Assembly (NCBI GenBank): GCA_026390535.1
Contig: JAPLFT010000073.1
Location: forward strand, 1 to 17,519
Direction of reading: 5' to 3'
DNA length: 17,519 nucleotides
Source: Pseudomonadota bacterium
Lineage (GTDB): Bacteria; Bdellovibrionota; JAFGOL01
A model generated the notes under the pieces. It was not told where the DNA came from. It worked only from the letters and a program-made list of their open reading frames with translations, and made no database searches. Shown piece by piece: positions 1 through 5,936 of the stretch (position 1 is its first letter; each line of letters opens with the position of its first letter). Position numbers and translations under genes: made by a program.

Positions 1-217
1 TAGTAAGATAATAAGAATCTTCAGTTGAAAATGATATTATTGGATAAAAATCTTGTCGATCATCTAATTGCCGGTTATTCCAATACTGATCATTACCGGT
101 ATAGTCAATTAGCACACCTGTATTTTTAGCAACGGCAATGGGGCTTGGCCCTCCGAAGCCATAAACACCTAAACTGAATAAAAACATTGTACAAAAAATT
201 AAAAATAATTTTTTCAT
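1..217 (-). CDS. Secreted protein of unknown function (N-terminal part, cut by window edge)
   Basis: An open frame begins at the ATG complementary to 215-217 and runs off the left edge after 72 codons. It starts MKKLFLIFCTMFLFSLGVYG, a typical Sec signal peptide (two Lys, then a hydrophobic core), followed by a Gly/Pro stretch and a polar region rich in Asn, Asp, Gln and Tyr. A Shine-Dalgarno sequence (AAAGAGG, complement of 227-233) lies nine bases before the ATG, overlapping the stop codon of the upstream gene. Only 16 bases separate it from the gene at 234-815, so the two are probably co-transcribed leftward. No family recognised from the visible part. Confidence 0.7.
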   Translation of the reverse strand, partial: MKKLFLIFCTMFLFSLGVYGFGGPSPIAVAKNTGVLIDYTGNDQYWNNRQLDDRQDFYPIISFSTEDSYYLT

Positions 218-233
218 AGTTTATATCCTCTTT

Positions 234-815
234 TTATTTTCCATTCCTTATCTGATCAAGATATCTTTCAACCTGATTATTAATATTATTCCAGATTACA
301 TCAGCGCGATCTGTCTTTTTTGTCCTATTAAACTCACTCAGTTTTTGAGGAAAATCCTTTTTACAATTATCGTATTTTTTATTAATGTCTTTTATCTCTT
401 CATCGTAGGCTGATGCCAATATCTTGTTGTTTTTATGTAACCATTCCATCATTACCTTGACCTGGGCAATATCAATTAGGTCATTTATAGGGTCATTCAG
501 GGCCATCTTATTCTTCAACACGTTGTTATATTCATTTTCTTTTTCAACATGTTGTATACTGTCTCTTACGACCATGTTTGGAGTTCCATGTTTCCTGAAA
601 TACAACGCTTCATCAAAGTCGCCATATTTTTTCAATAAATCACTATTTGGATTGGATCTATAAACCACATTAGTAGTCGTATTTGTATACGTTATAGGAT
701 AGTTCTTTATTATGTCGGAATACGGAAGAGGTGCCTGCGTTATATCATAATTACCCTGGGAAAAAGCAGGACCCGATACAGACAATAAAATGACCAAAGT
801 TATCAAAAATCTCAT
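234..815 (-). CDS. Small secreted protein of unknown function
   Basis: The 193-residue product opens with a clear signal peptide (MRFLITLVILLSVSGPAFSQ, probable cleavage after Ser19 or Gln20). The mature part is charged and mostly helical in appearance, with many Asn, Asp and Lys and no cysteine cluster except a single Cys near the C-terminal third. I recognise no domain. The start is supported by a strong Shine-Dalgarno (GGGAGG, complement of 822-827) six bases upstream. It is the first gene of a leftward pair with the partial gene at 1-217 and is divergent from groESL. A periplasmic or extracellular location is inferred from the signal peptide only. Confidence 0.75.
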   Translation of the reverse strand: MRFLITLVILLSVSGPAFSQGNYDITQAPLPYSDIIKNYPITYTNTTTNVVYRSNPNSDLLKKYGDFDEALYFRKHGTPNMVVRDSIQHVEKENEYNNVLKNKMALNDPINDLIDIAQVKVMMEWLHKNNKILASAYDEEIKDINKKYDNCKKDFPQKLSEFNRTKKTDRADVIWNNINNQVERYLDQIRNGK

Positions 816-842
816 AAAAAACCTCCCTTTTGGCGTTTTATG

Positions 843-876
843 GGTCTTTTATAACACAAACCCGGGTAAAAAGACC
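843..876. promoter_or_regulatory. Inverted repeat over the probable promoter of the leftward secreted-protein pair
   Basis: GGTCTTTT at 843-850 is repeated inverted as AAAAGACC at 869-876, with an 18-base interval that itself contains the palindrome ACCCGGGT (860-867). On the minus strand a -10-like TATAAA (complement of 848-853) falls inside the left arm, but no good -35 was found. The position, about 30 bases before the ATG at 815, suits an operator or leader structure. Its function is inference. Confidence 0.35.
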
Positions 877-942
877 AGTTTAAAACTCTTTGTAGTTGCG
901 AGTCTGGACCAATTTTGCTATAAGGGATGACCGCGGCCCCCC

Positions 943-971
943 TTGACTTTAAAAGCGGCTATATCCATATT
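943..971 (+). promoter_or_regulatory. groESL promoter, sigma-70 / heat-shock sigma type
   Basis: TTGACT (943-948), a 17-base spacer and CATATT (966-971) form a reasonable sigma-70 promoter. The same stretch can be read as a sigma-32 type site: CTTGACT at 942-948, then 14 bases, then ATCCATAT at 963-970, matching six of eight bases of CCCCATNT. A CIRCE operator (the HrcA site usual before groESL in many phyla) is absent from 816-1055. The transcript would carry a leader of about 75-80 bases before groES. Which sigma factor is used cannot be decided from sequence. Confidence 0.5.
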
Positions 972-1055
972 GCATCTTGCTAATTGATCGGGGGCTGGAT
1001 TTAAACTTAAGGGTTTATTTATATAAAAAGCACTATCTATAAGGAGGAGTTTAAA

Positions 1056-1346
1056 ATGCAGGTAAGACCACTTAATGACAGAGTCCTTGTAAAAAGGGTT
1101 AAGGAAGAATCGAAGACGGCAGGCGGAATAATAATCCCCGATACAGCTAAAGAAAAACCGGTTGAAGGCGTTGTAGTTGCGGTTGGAAACGGCAAATTGC
1201 TTGATAACGGCAACAGAGTCCCACCGGCAGTTAAAGCAGGTAACAAGATCCTTTTCAGCAAATACGCAGGTACAGAAGTTAAGATCGCCAATGAAGAGCA
1301 TCTTATTATGAGAGAAGACGACATTCTGGGCATAATTGAGAAATAG
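1056..1346 (+). CDS. groES: Co-chaperonin GroES (Hsp10)
   Basis: GroES forms the heptameric lid that caps GroEL and closes the folding chamber in the cytoplasm. The 96-residue product has the family's usual length and its hallmarks: the N-terminal MQVRPLNDRVLVKRV, the mobile loop region with KTAGGIIIPDTAKEKP, the VVAVGNGK segment, the KILFSKYAGTEVKI strand and a C-terminal EEHLIMREDDILGII. A strong Shine-Dalgarno AAGGAGG (1041-1047) sits eight bases before the ATG. groEL follows after 63 bases, the classic operon order. Confidence 0.97.
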   Translation: MQVRPLNDRVLVKRVKEESKTAGGIIIPDTAKEKPVEGVVVAVGNGKLLDNGNRVPPAVKAGNKILFSKYAGTEVKIANEEHLIMREDDILGIIEK

Positions 1347-1409
1347 TCCTTATATATGGATGAAATAGACAAATAAATTTTGGAATAAAAATCAGGAGGA
1401 ATATTTAAA

Positions 1410-3053
1410 ATGGCTAAGCAATTAATGTTTGAACATGAGGCAAGAGGCAAAATACTTATCGGTGTTAACGTATTAGCCGATGCTGTAAAAGTGACATTGG
1501 GACCAAGAGGAAGAAACGTTGTTATAGATAAGAGCTATGGTTCACCGACCATAACAAAAGACGGTGTTACCGTTGCAAAAGAGATAGAACTTTCAGATAA
1601 ATTTGAGAACATGGGTGCTCAGATGGTTAAGGAAGTTGCTTCCAAGACTTCCGATGTTGCGGGTGATGGCACCACAACGGCTACAGTTCTTGCTCAGGCT
1701 ATATATAGAGAAGGCGTAAAGGCAGTGGCTGCTGGATTGAACCCTATGGAGATCAAGCGCGGTATAGATAAGGCTGTTGAAATAGTTGTTAAGGAACTGG
1801 ATAAATTTTCTAAGCCGGTAAAAGACCAGAAGGAAATTGCCCAGGTCGGTACAATATCTGCCAATAACGATGAATCAATCGGAAATATAATAGCAGAAGC
1901 TATGGATAAGGTCGGAAAAGAAGGCGTTATCACGGTAGAAGAAGCAAAATCAATGGATACAACTTTGGAGACTGTAGAAGGTATGCAGTTTGACAGAGGT
2001 TATCTGTCTCCTTATTTTGTAACAGATCCGGAAAGAATGATCTGTGCTTTAAATGATCCCTACATACTTATATCTGAAAAGAAAATAAGCAACATGAAGG
2101 ATCTTCTTCCTATACTTGAAACCACAGCAAAAATGGGAAAACCTCTTCTTATAATTTCTGAAGACGTTGACGGTGAAGCTCTTGCAACACTGGTTGTTAA
2201 TAAACTTCGTGGAGTTCTTCAGGTTGCCGCAGTTAAGGCTCCCGGTTTTGGTGACAGACGTAAAGCAATGTTGGAAGACATAGCCATCCTTACAGGTGGT
2301 CAGGTTATCAGCGAAGAGCTTGGACACAAACTTGAGGCCGCTACTGTTGAATGGTTAGGAAAAGCAAAGAAAATAAATATAGATAAAGACAACACAACAA
2401 TAGTTGATGGTGCCGGAAAGAAAACAAACATAGACGCCAGAATCAAACAGATAAGAAAACAGATAGAGGAAACGACATCTGATTACGATAAAGAAAAACT
2501 ACAGGAAAGACTTGCAAAATTAGTTGGCGGAGTCGCTGTTATTCATGTCAGCGCGGCAACAGAAACAGAGTTGAAAGAAAAGAAAGCAAGGGTTGAAGAT
2601 GCGCTTCATGCTACAAAAGCAGCTGCTGAGCAGGGTATAGTTCCTGGAGGCGGAGTCGCTCTTCTTAGAACACTTCCAAAGATAGAGAGCCTGAAACTTG
2701 AAGGCGAAGATCAGAACGCAGGTGTCAGAATAGTAAGACGCGCTCTTGAAGAACCGGCAAGACAGATCGCAAATAATGCCGGCGTTGACGGATCTATCGT
2801 AATAGACAAGATCAGAAACAATACTAATCCGGCTTATGGTTACAATGCCAATACGAATGTATACGAAGATCTTATAAAATCAGGCGTTATAGACCCGACA
2901 AAGGTCGTAAGGACTGCTCTTGTAAACGCAGCTTCAGTTGCATCGTTGATGTTGACCACAGAGGTCATGATCACAGATAAGCCTGAAGATAAAAAGGCAG
3001 AAATGGGCGCTGGAATGGGTGGCGGAATGGGTGGAATGGGCGGCATGATGTAA
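1410..3053 (+). CDS. groEL: Chaperonin GroEL (Hsp60)
   Basis: This is the ATP-dependent barrel chaperonin that refolds proteins in the cytoplasm with GroES. At 547 residues it is full length. Family landmarks seen: KVTLGPRGRNVVIDKSYGSP near residues 28-47, the ATP-hydrolysis motif AGDGTTTATVLAQ (residues 85-97, with the catalytic Asp in GDGTT), the apical-domain segment TVEEAKSMDTTLETVEGMQFDRGYLSPYF, VKAPGFGDRRKAML, the equatorial EQGIVPGGGVAL and a C-terminal GGM-repeat tail ending GGMGGMGGMM. AGGAGG at 1394-1399 lies ten bases before the ATG. It is co-transcribed with groES; no terminator directly follows the stop codon, but a large hairpin starts 20 bases later and an intrinsic terminator lies 245 bases downstream. 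Confidence 0.98.
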   Translation: MAKQLMFEHEARGKILIGVNVLADAVKVTLGPRGRNVVIDKSYGSPTITKDGVTVAKEIELSDKFENMGAQMVKEVASKTSDVAGDGTTTATVLAQAIYREGVKAVAAGLNPMEIKRGIDKAVEIVVKELDKFSKPVKDQKEIAQVGTISANNDESIGNIIAEAMDKVGKEGVITVEEAKSMDTTLETVEGMQFDRGYLSPYFVTDPERMICALNDPYILISEKKISNMKDLLPILETTAKMGKPLLIISEDVDGEALATLVVNKLRGVLQVAAVKAPGFGDRRKAMLEDIAILTGGQVISEELGHKLEAATVEWLGKAKKINIDKDNTTIVDGAGKKTNIDARIKQIRKQIEETTSDYDKEKLQERLAKLVGGVAVIHVSAATETELKEKKARVEDALHATKAAAEQGIVPGGGVALLRTLPKIESLKLEGEDQNAGVRIVRRALEEPARQIANNAGVDGSIVIDKIRNNTNPAYGYNANTNVYEDLIKSGVIDPTKVVRTALVNAASVASLMLTTEVMITDKPEDKKAEMGAGMGGGMGGMGGMM

Positions 3054-3072
3054 GCCCAACTTGCCCTTTGGC

Positions 3073-3158
3073 GCAGAGTATTGTCAGACCTTCACCCACT
3101 CCTCGACGTACTACTAAAGTACGTCTGCGTCGCGGGTTTCAGGTCTTCCTCACTCTGC
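3073..3158. repeat. Large nested hairpin, candidate extragenic repeat unit
   Basis: Three sets of arms pair concentrically: GCAGAGT (3073-3079) with ACTCTGC (3152-3158), AGACCT (3086-3091) with AGGTCT (3141-3146), and GACGTACT (3105-3112) with AGTACGTC (3118-3125) around a five-base loop. ACCC (3094-3097) can also pair with GGGT (3134-3137). The element is 86 bases, richer in GC than its surroundings, and has no T tract, so it is not an intrinsic terminator. Its form is like REP/BIME units or small non-autonomous elements. It could protect the 3' end of the groESL mRNA. Only one copy is in this window. Confidence 0.55.
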
Positions 3159-3164
3159 ATCCAA

Positions 3165-3196
3165 ACTGCAAATTGGTTTATGTTTGACTGCAAATT
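3165..3196 (+). repeat. Short direct repeat ACTGCAAATT
   Basis: The ten-base word ACTGCAAATT occurs at 3165-3174 and again at 3187-3196, a 22-base period (two helical turns). It lies between the large hairpin and the permease promoter. It may be a tandem binding site for a regulator of the transporter genes; there is no other evidence. Confidence 0.25.
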
Positions 3197-3237
3197 CGTA
3201 CATATTTAAAGACTGCCTGGTGTGTGAATAAAGGGGT

Positions 3238-3266
3238 TTGATTTTAAGACGCAAACTCTGTAATAT
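3238..3266 (+). promoter_or_regulatory. Putative promoter of the FecCD transporter genes, near-leaderless
   Basis: TTGATT (3238-3243), a 17-base spacer and TAATAT (3261-3266) each match four of six consensus bases. Only seven bases separate the -10 from the ATG at 3274, so transcription would start at or beside the start codon. This fits the absence of a Shine-Dalgarno. Promoter prediction by eye only. Confidence 0.4.
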
Positions 3267-3273
3267 AGAGCGC

Positions 3274-4269
3274 ATGTTCAATATCAATAAAAACAGGACG
3301 GAGAGGATTTTTTCCTCTCCGTTTTTTGTTTATTCAGGCTTGATAGTCTTTATATTAATAGCATCGTATCTTTCTTTAAAATTTGGTGGAGCCGGCTCCA
3401 TAGATGATTCTGCCACCGGTTCATTAATACTATGGGAAATAAGATATCCACGTCTTATAGCATCCCTTCTTATTGGTGCTGCACTTTCTTTATCGGGATA
3501 TATTTTTCAAACTGTCCTTAAAAATCCTCTGGCAGATCCATATGTGCTTGGTATCTCCAGTGGTGCTGCACTTGGCATCGCTCTTTATATAACTTTTTCC
3601 ACCTATATTTTTACTCTTGCCACTCAGGCATCCGCCTTTGTAGGCGCTATATTTACTCTATTGATACTACTTGTTATGTTCAGGTTCCTGCTTCATAACA
3701 CGGTCGTAGTTGTCCTTACCGGCGTGGGTATCAGTTTCTTTTTTGCCTCCATAATCACACTTTTACTCTCTTACATGGAAGGTAATAAACTTGTTTACAT
3801 GAGTTCATGGCTTATTGGAAATATATCCCAACCGGAGATGAAAGATCTCTACGTCCTGGGTTTTGTGCTTTTGATTTCTACTTTGTTAATCTATGTTTTT
3901 TCAAACGCACTCGATGTCATCCAGTTTGGAGAGGATTTTGCCGTATCTTCCGGACTTAATACCAAATCTTTTACCGCGTTATTTTTGATACTGGCCTCTA
4001 TATTAGCGGCAAGTTCAGTCGCTGTATGCGGTACACTCGGTTTTGTGGGTCTGGTTATCCCCCATATCTCTCGGCTGATATTCAAGGGCAGGGCGTCGGG
4101 AATGATACCCATAGTACTGCTTTTTGGTGCGGGGTTTTTAACCCTATGCAACGCCATAGCCGGAATGCTTAGCTTTAATGTTGAAGTCCCTGTAGGTGCC
4201 GTAACATCTTTTATAGGTGCGCCGGTGTTGATCTATCTTATATTTAGAAAATACAAGGCCAGGGGTTAA
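3274..4269 (+). CDS. FecCD/BtuC-family ABC transporter permease
   Basis: The product is an inner-membrane permease of the family that imports ferric siderophores, heme or cobalamin; the substrate cannot be told. Starting at ATG 3274 it has 331 residues, the usual length, with many hydrophobic segments. Conserved stretches: GAALSLSGYIFQTVLKNPLADPYVLGISSGAALG (about residues 68-101) and CGTLGFVGLVIPHISRL (about 252-268), which contains the loop that contacts the ATPase. A TTG at 3238 would add 12 residues, but the G-rich run before it is too close to act as a ribosome binding site. The ATG has no clear Shine-Dalgarno either and may be leaderless. The ATPase follows after nine bases. No substrate-binding protein or TonB receptor is adjacent. 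A perfect intrinsic terminator overlaps codons 9-18. Confidence 0.88.
   Translation: MFNINKNRTERIFSSPFFVYSGLIVFILIASYLSLKFGGAGSIDDSATGSLILWEIRYPRLIASLLIGAALSLSGYIFQTVLKNPLADPYVLGISSGAALGIALYITFSTYIFTLATQASAFVGAIFTLLILLVMFRFLLHNTVVVVLTGVGISFFFASIITLLLSYMEGNKLVYMSSWLIGNISQPEMKDLYVLGFVLLISTLLIYVFSNALDVIQFGEDFAVSSGLNTKSFTALFLILASILAASSVAVCGTLGFVGLVIPHISRLIFKGRASGMIPIVLLFGAGFLTLCNAIAGMLSFNVEVPVGAVTSFIGAPVLIYLIFRKYKARG
3298..3327 (+). terminator. Perfect intrinsic terminator inside the 5' end of the permease frame
   Basis: ACGGAGAGGA (3298-3307) and TCCTCTCCGT (3313-3322) form a ten-pair perfect stem with a five-T loop, followed by a T run (3322-3327). This is a textbook Rho-independent terminator in the plus direction. 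It lies 245 bases after groEL but within the permease coding frame (residues about 9-18 from ATG 3274). It may end groESL read-through, act as an attenuator of the transporter, or both. Confidence 0.75.
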
Positions 4270-4278
4270 AATATTTTT

Positions 4279-4989
4279 ATGTTGGAAGTAAAAAATCTAA
4301 AAGTAAAAAGAGGAAATTTTAATCTCAATATAGATAAATTTTATCTAAAACCTGGTTCAATTAATCTGGTATTAGGACCTAACGGTGGTGGAAAAACCAC
4401 GCTTCTTAAATCACTGGCCGGACTTATAGATTATAGAGGGGAAATTTCTTTAGAGGGCAAAAAACTCGACGATATAAACTTTAAAGACAGGGCTAAAATA
4501 TTTGGATACCTATCACAGGGAATATATTTATCTGAACTTTTTGTAAGGGATTTTTTGATATTGGGTCGATTCCCGTACACGAGCCTAATGTCAAGATACA
4601 CAAAATCCGATTGGGACAAAGTTTATAAGGCTTCTGAGATATTTGATCTGGGGGAGTATCTATACAGGGATGTTACAACGCTGAGCCAGGGAGAATTACA
4701 AAGAGTAATGTTGGCAAAGGTCTTTGTTCAGGAGCCCGACATATTGCTTCTTGATGAGCCAACAACGGCGCTGGATATCGGGTTTAAAGAACTTGTAAAA
4801 AAACAGATATATAAATATCTGGAACTGAGACCTGAGTCCATTGTAGTTATCTCTACCCATGAACCATCTGTTTTTATGGATAAAACTGATATGGTGCTTA
4901 TGCTCAAACACGGCAAGGTTTTCGGCTTTGGAGAAAAAAATAAGGTCTATAACGAGGCAAATATAAAAAAATTATTTAATTTATCTTAA
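4279..4989 (+). CDS. ABC transporter ATP-binding protein (FepC/BtuD-like)
   Basis: This cytoplasmic ATPase powers the FecCD-type permease encoded directly upstream (nine-base gap). The 236-residue protein has every nucleotide-binding motif: Walker A GPNGGGKT (33-40), Q-loop Gln80, signature LSQGE (135-139), Walker B ILLLDE (155-160), the D-loop ALD and the switch His194 in STHEP. The segment LILGRFPYTS before the helical domain is typical of ATPases of iron-complex and vitamin B12 importers, which usually read GRxPH or GRxPY. A purine-rich AGGGG lies rather far upstream (about 4260-4264), so translation may be partly coupled to the permease. The last 14 bases overlap the convergent gene at 4976-5557. 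Confidence 0.9.
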   Translation: MLEVKNLKVKRGNFNLNIDKFYLKPGSINLVLGPNGGGKTTLLKSLAGLIDYRGEISLEGKKLDDINFKDRAKIFGYLSQGIYLSELFVRDFLILGRFPYTSLMSRYTKSDWDKVYKASEIFDLGEYLYRDVTTLSQGELQRVMLAKVFVQEPDILLLDEPTTALDIGFKELVKKQIYKYLELRPESIVVISTHEPSVFMDKTDMVLMLKHGKVFGFGEKNKVYNEANIKKLFNLS

Positions 4990-5557
4990 TTAGTTTATCC
5001 GTATTATCCGTAGTATCAACCTCGTTTCTTGTGCCCTTGCTCTTAAGTTTTTTATCGAATTTATTATTCAGTTCTTTTTCCATGCCGAACATTGCTTCCG
5101 ATCTTAATTTTTCTATTTTTTCCCTCATAGCGGCGGTCATCTTTTCTCTTTTATCTTCCTTATATATCTCCATTTTTAATTTTATATATTCATCTGATGC
5201 CGAACTTATGAGTTTTTTGATATTCTTCTCCGAGTATTTTCTTATTACGGACGAATCGGCAGAATAAGGCTTCTTATCGTTTGTAAAATAACAATCGCAA
5301 ATATAATCTTTTATCTGTTTATCTATCGGGTTTATATAATCATGTGTCGTTTCCTGGTATATTTTTCTTATGGCAAGTACATCATATATCTTTTTTGCCT
5401 GACCGGGATCTTTTGCCACCCAAAGATTGCCTACTTCTTCCATAAATTCAATATATTCTCCCATATCCGGCAGCAGGTCGTCACAGGTATTTGGGGCCAT
5501 AAATGCATCAGCGACAAGAAGTCGGCTCATCATATTTAGTATGATTAATATGGTCAT
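4976..5557 (-). CDS. Secreted or membrane-anchored protein of unknown function, Lys/Glu-rich C-terminal half
   Basis: The 193-residue product starts with a short hydrophobic segment (MTILIILNMMSRLLVADAFM) that could be a signal peptide with probable cleavage near Ala17-Ala21, though the n-region lacks Lys/Arg. The middle carries the cysteines C25, C86 and C88. The C-terminal half is highly charged and looks helical, possibly a coiled coil (repeated K/E/M segments from about residue 105 to 175). AAGGAG (complement of 5568-5573) lies ten bases before the ATG, which supports the start. It is divergent from the kor operon and overlaps the ATPase gene tail by 14 bases. No family recognised; it resembles in style the other small exported unknowns here. 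Confidence 0.65.
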   Translation of the reverse strand: MTILIILNMMSRLLVADAFMAPNTCDDLLPDMGEYIEFMEEVGNLWVAKDPGQAKKIYDVLAIRKIYQETTHDYINPIDKQIKDYICDCYFTNDKKPYSADSSVIRKYSEKNIKKLISSASDEYIKLKMEIYKEDKREKMTAAMREKIEKLRSEAMFGMEKELNNKFDKKLKSKGTRNEVDTTDNTDKLIKIN

Positions 5558-5595
5558 GTGTTTACAGCTCCTTACAAAAGATTATTGCATTAAAA

Positions 5596-5601
5596 TATAA
5601 T
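5596..5601 (+). promoter_or_regulatory. -10 box of the kor operon promoter
   Basis: A perfect TATAAT lies 44 bases before the korD start. The -35 at the right distance (TACAAA, 5573-5578) is weak, matching three of six bases, which suggests an activator or an alternative element. A 13-base palindrome follows directly downstream. Confidence 0.4.
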
Positions 5602-5609
5602 ATAGGGTA

Positions 5610-5622
5610 GTAAATTGTTTAC
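5610..5622. promoter_or_regulatory. Possible operator in the kor leader
   Basis: GTAAA-TTG-TTTAC forms a short palindrome just downstream of the expected transcription start and before the korD Shine-Dalgarno. A repressor site there would block transcription of the oxidoreductase operon. No known regulator family is assigned; chance occurrence in AT-rich DNA is quite possible. Confidence 0.25.
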
Positions 5623-5645
5623 CGCATGCATAAAGGAGACAGAGA

Positions 5646-5930
5646 ATGGAAGAATCCAAACGGAACAAGTGTTCCTCAGATGCAAAGACGACAAGCCCAA
5701 AGCCAAAGGAAAAGGTCTGTTTTCAGACAGAAAGATGCAAGGGCTGCGGTTTTTGTATAGAATTTTGCCCTGTAAAGGTGCTTGAGTTCTCAAAAGATTA
5801 CAATAAAAAAGGATATCATTACCCTGTGGCTGTTAATGCATGCAAGTGTATAGGCTGTAATATGTGCGGCATGTACTGTCCCGATTTTGCTATCTGGGGC
5901 GAAAAGAATAGCGACAAGAATAAGGAGTAA
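5646..5930 (+). CDS. korD: 2-oxoacid:ferredoxin oxidoreductase, delta (ferredoxin-like) subunit
   Basis: This is the small electron-transfer subunit that passes electrons from the catalytic subunits to ferredoxin. The 94-residue protein carries two [4Fe-4S] motifs: C31-x2-C34-x2-C37-x3-C41-P and C68-x2-C71-x2-C74-x3-C78-P. The first 25 residues are polar and rich in Lys and Ser, longer than in many KorD proteins. AAAGGAG (5632-5638) precedes the ATG by seven bases. It leads a korD-A-B-C cluster; korA starts six bases after its stop, with korA's Shine-Dalgarno lying in the last codons of korD. Confidence 0.9.
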   Translation: MEESKRNKCSSDAKTTSPKPKEKVCFQTERCKGCGFCIEFCPVKVLEFSKDYNKKGYHYPVAVNACKCIGCNMCGMYCPDFAIWGEKNSDKNKE

Positions 5931-5936
5931 GAAGAT

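Noticed and set aside
816..1055. CIRCE operator before groESL
   Set aside because: I looked for TTAGCACTC with its inverted partner; only an isolated AGCACT (about 1029-1034) is present, with no matching GAGTGCTAA.
3238..3273. TTG start at 3238 for the permease
   Set aside because: The AAAGGGG run ends only one base before it, too close for a ribosome binding site, and the extra 12 residues are not needed for the family fold. ATG 3274 was preferred.
3160..3297. Cobalamin riboswitch or Fur box before the transporter
   Set aside because: No B12-box-like core or other conserved riboswitch sequence, and no GATAAT-type 19-base Fur palindrome could be recognised in this interval.
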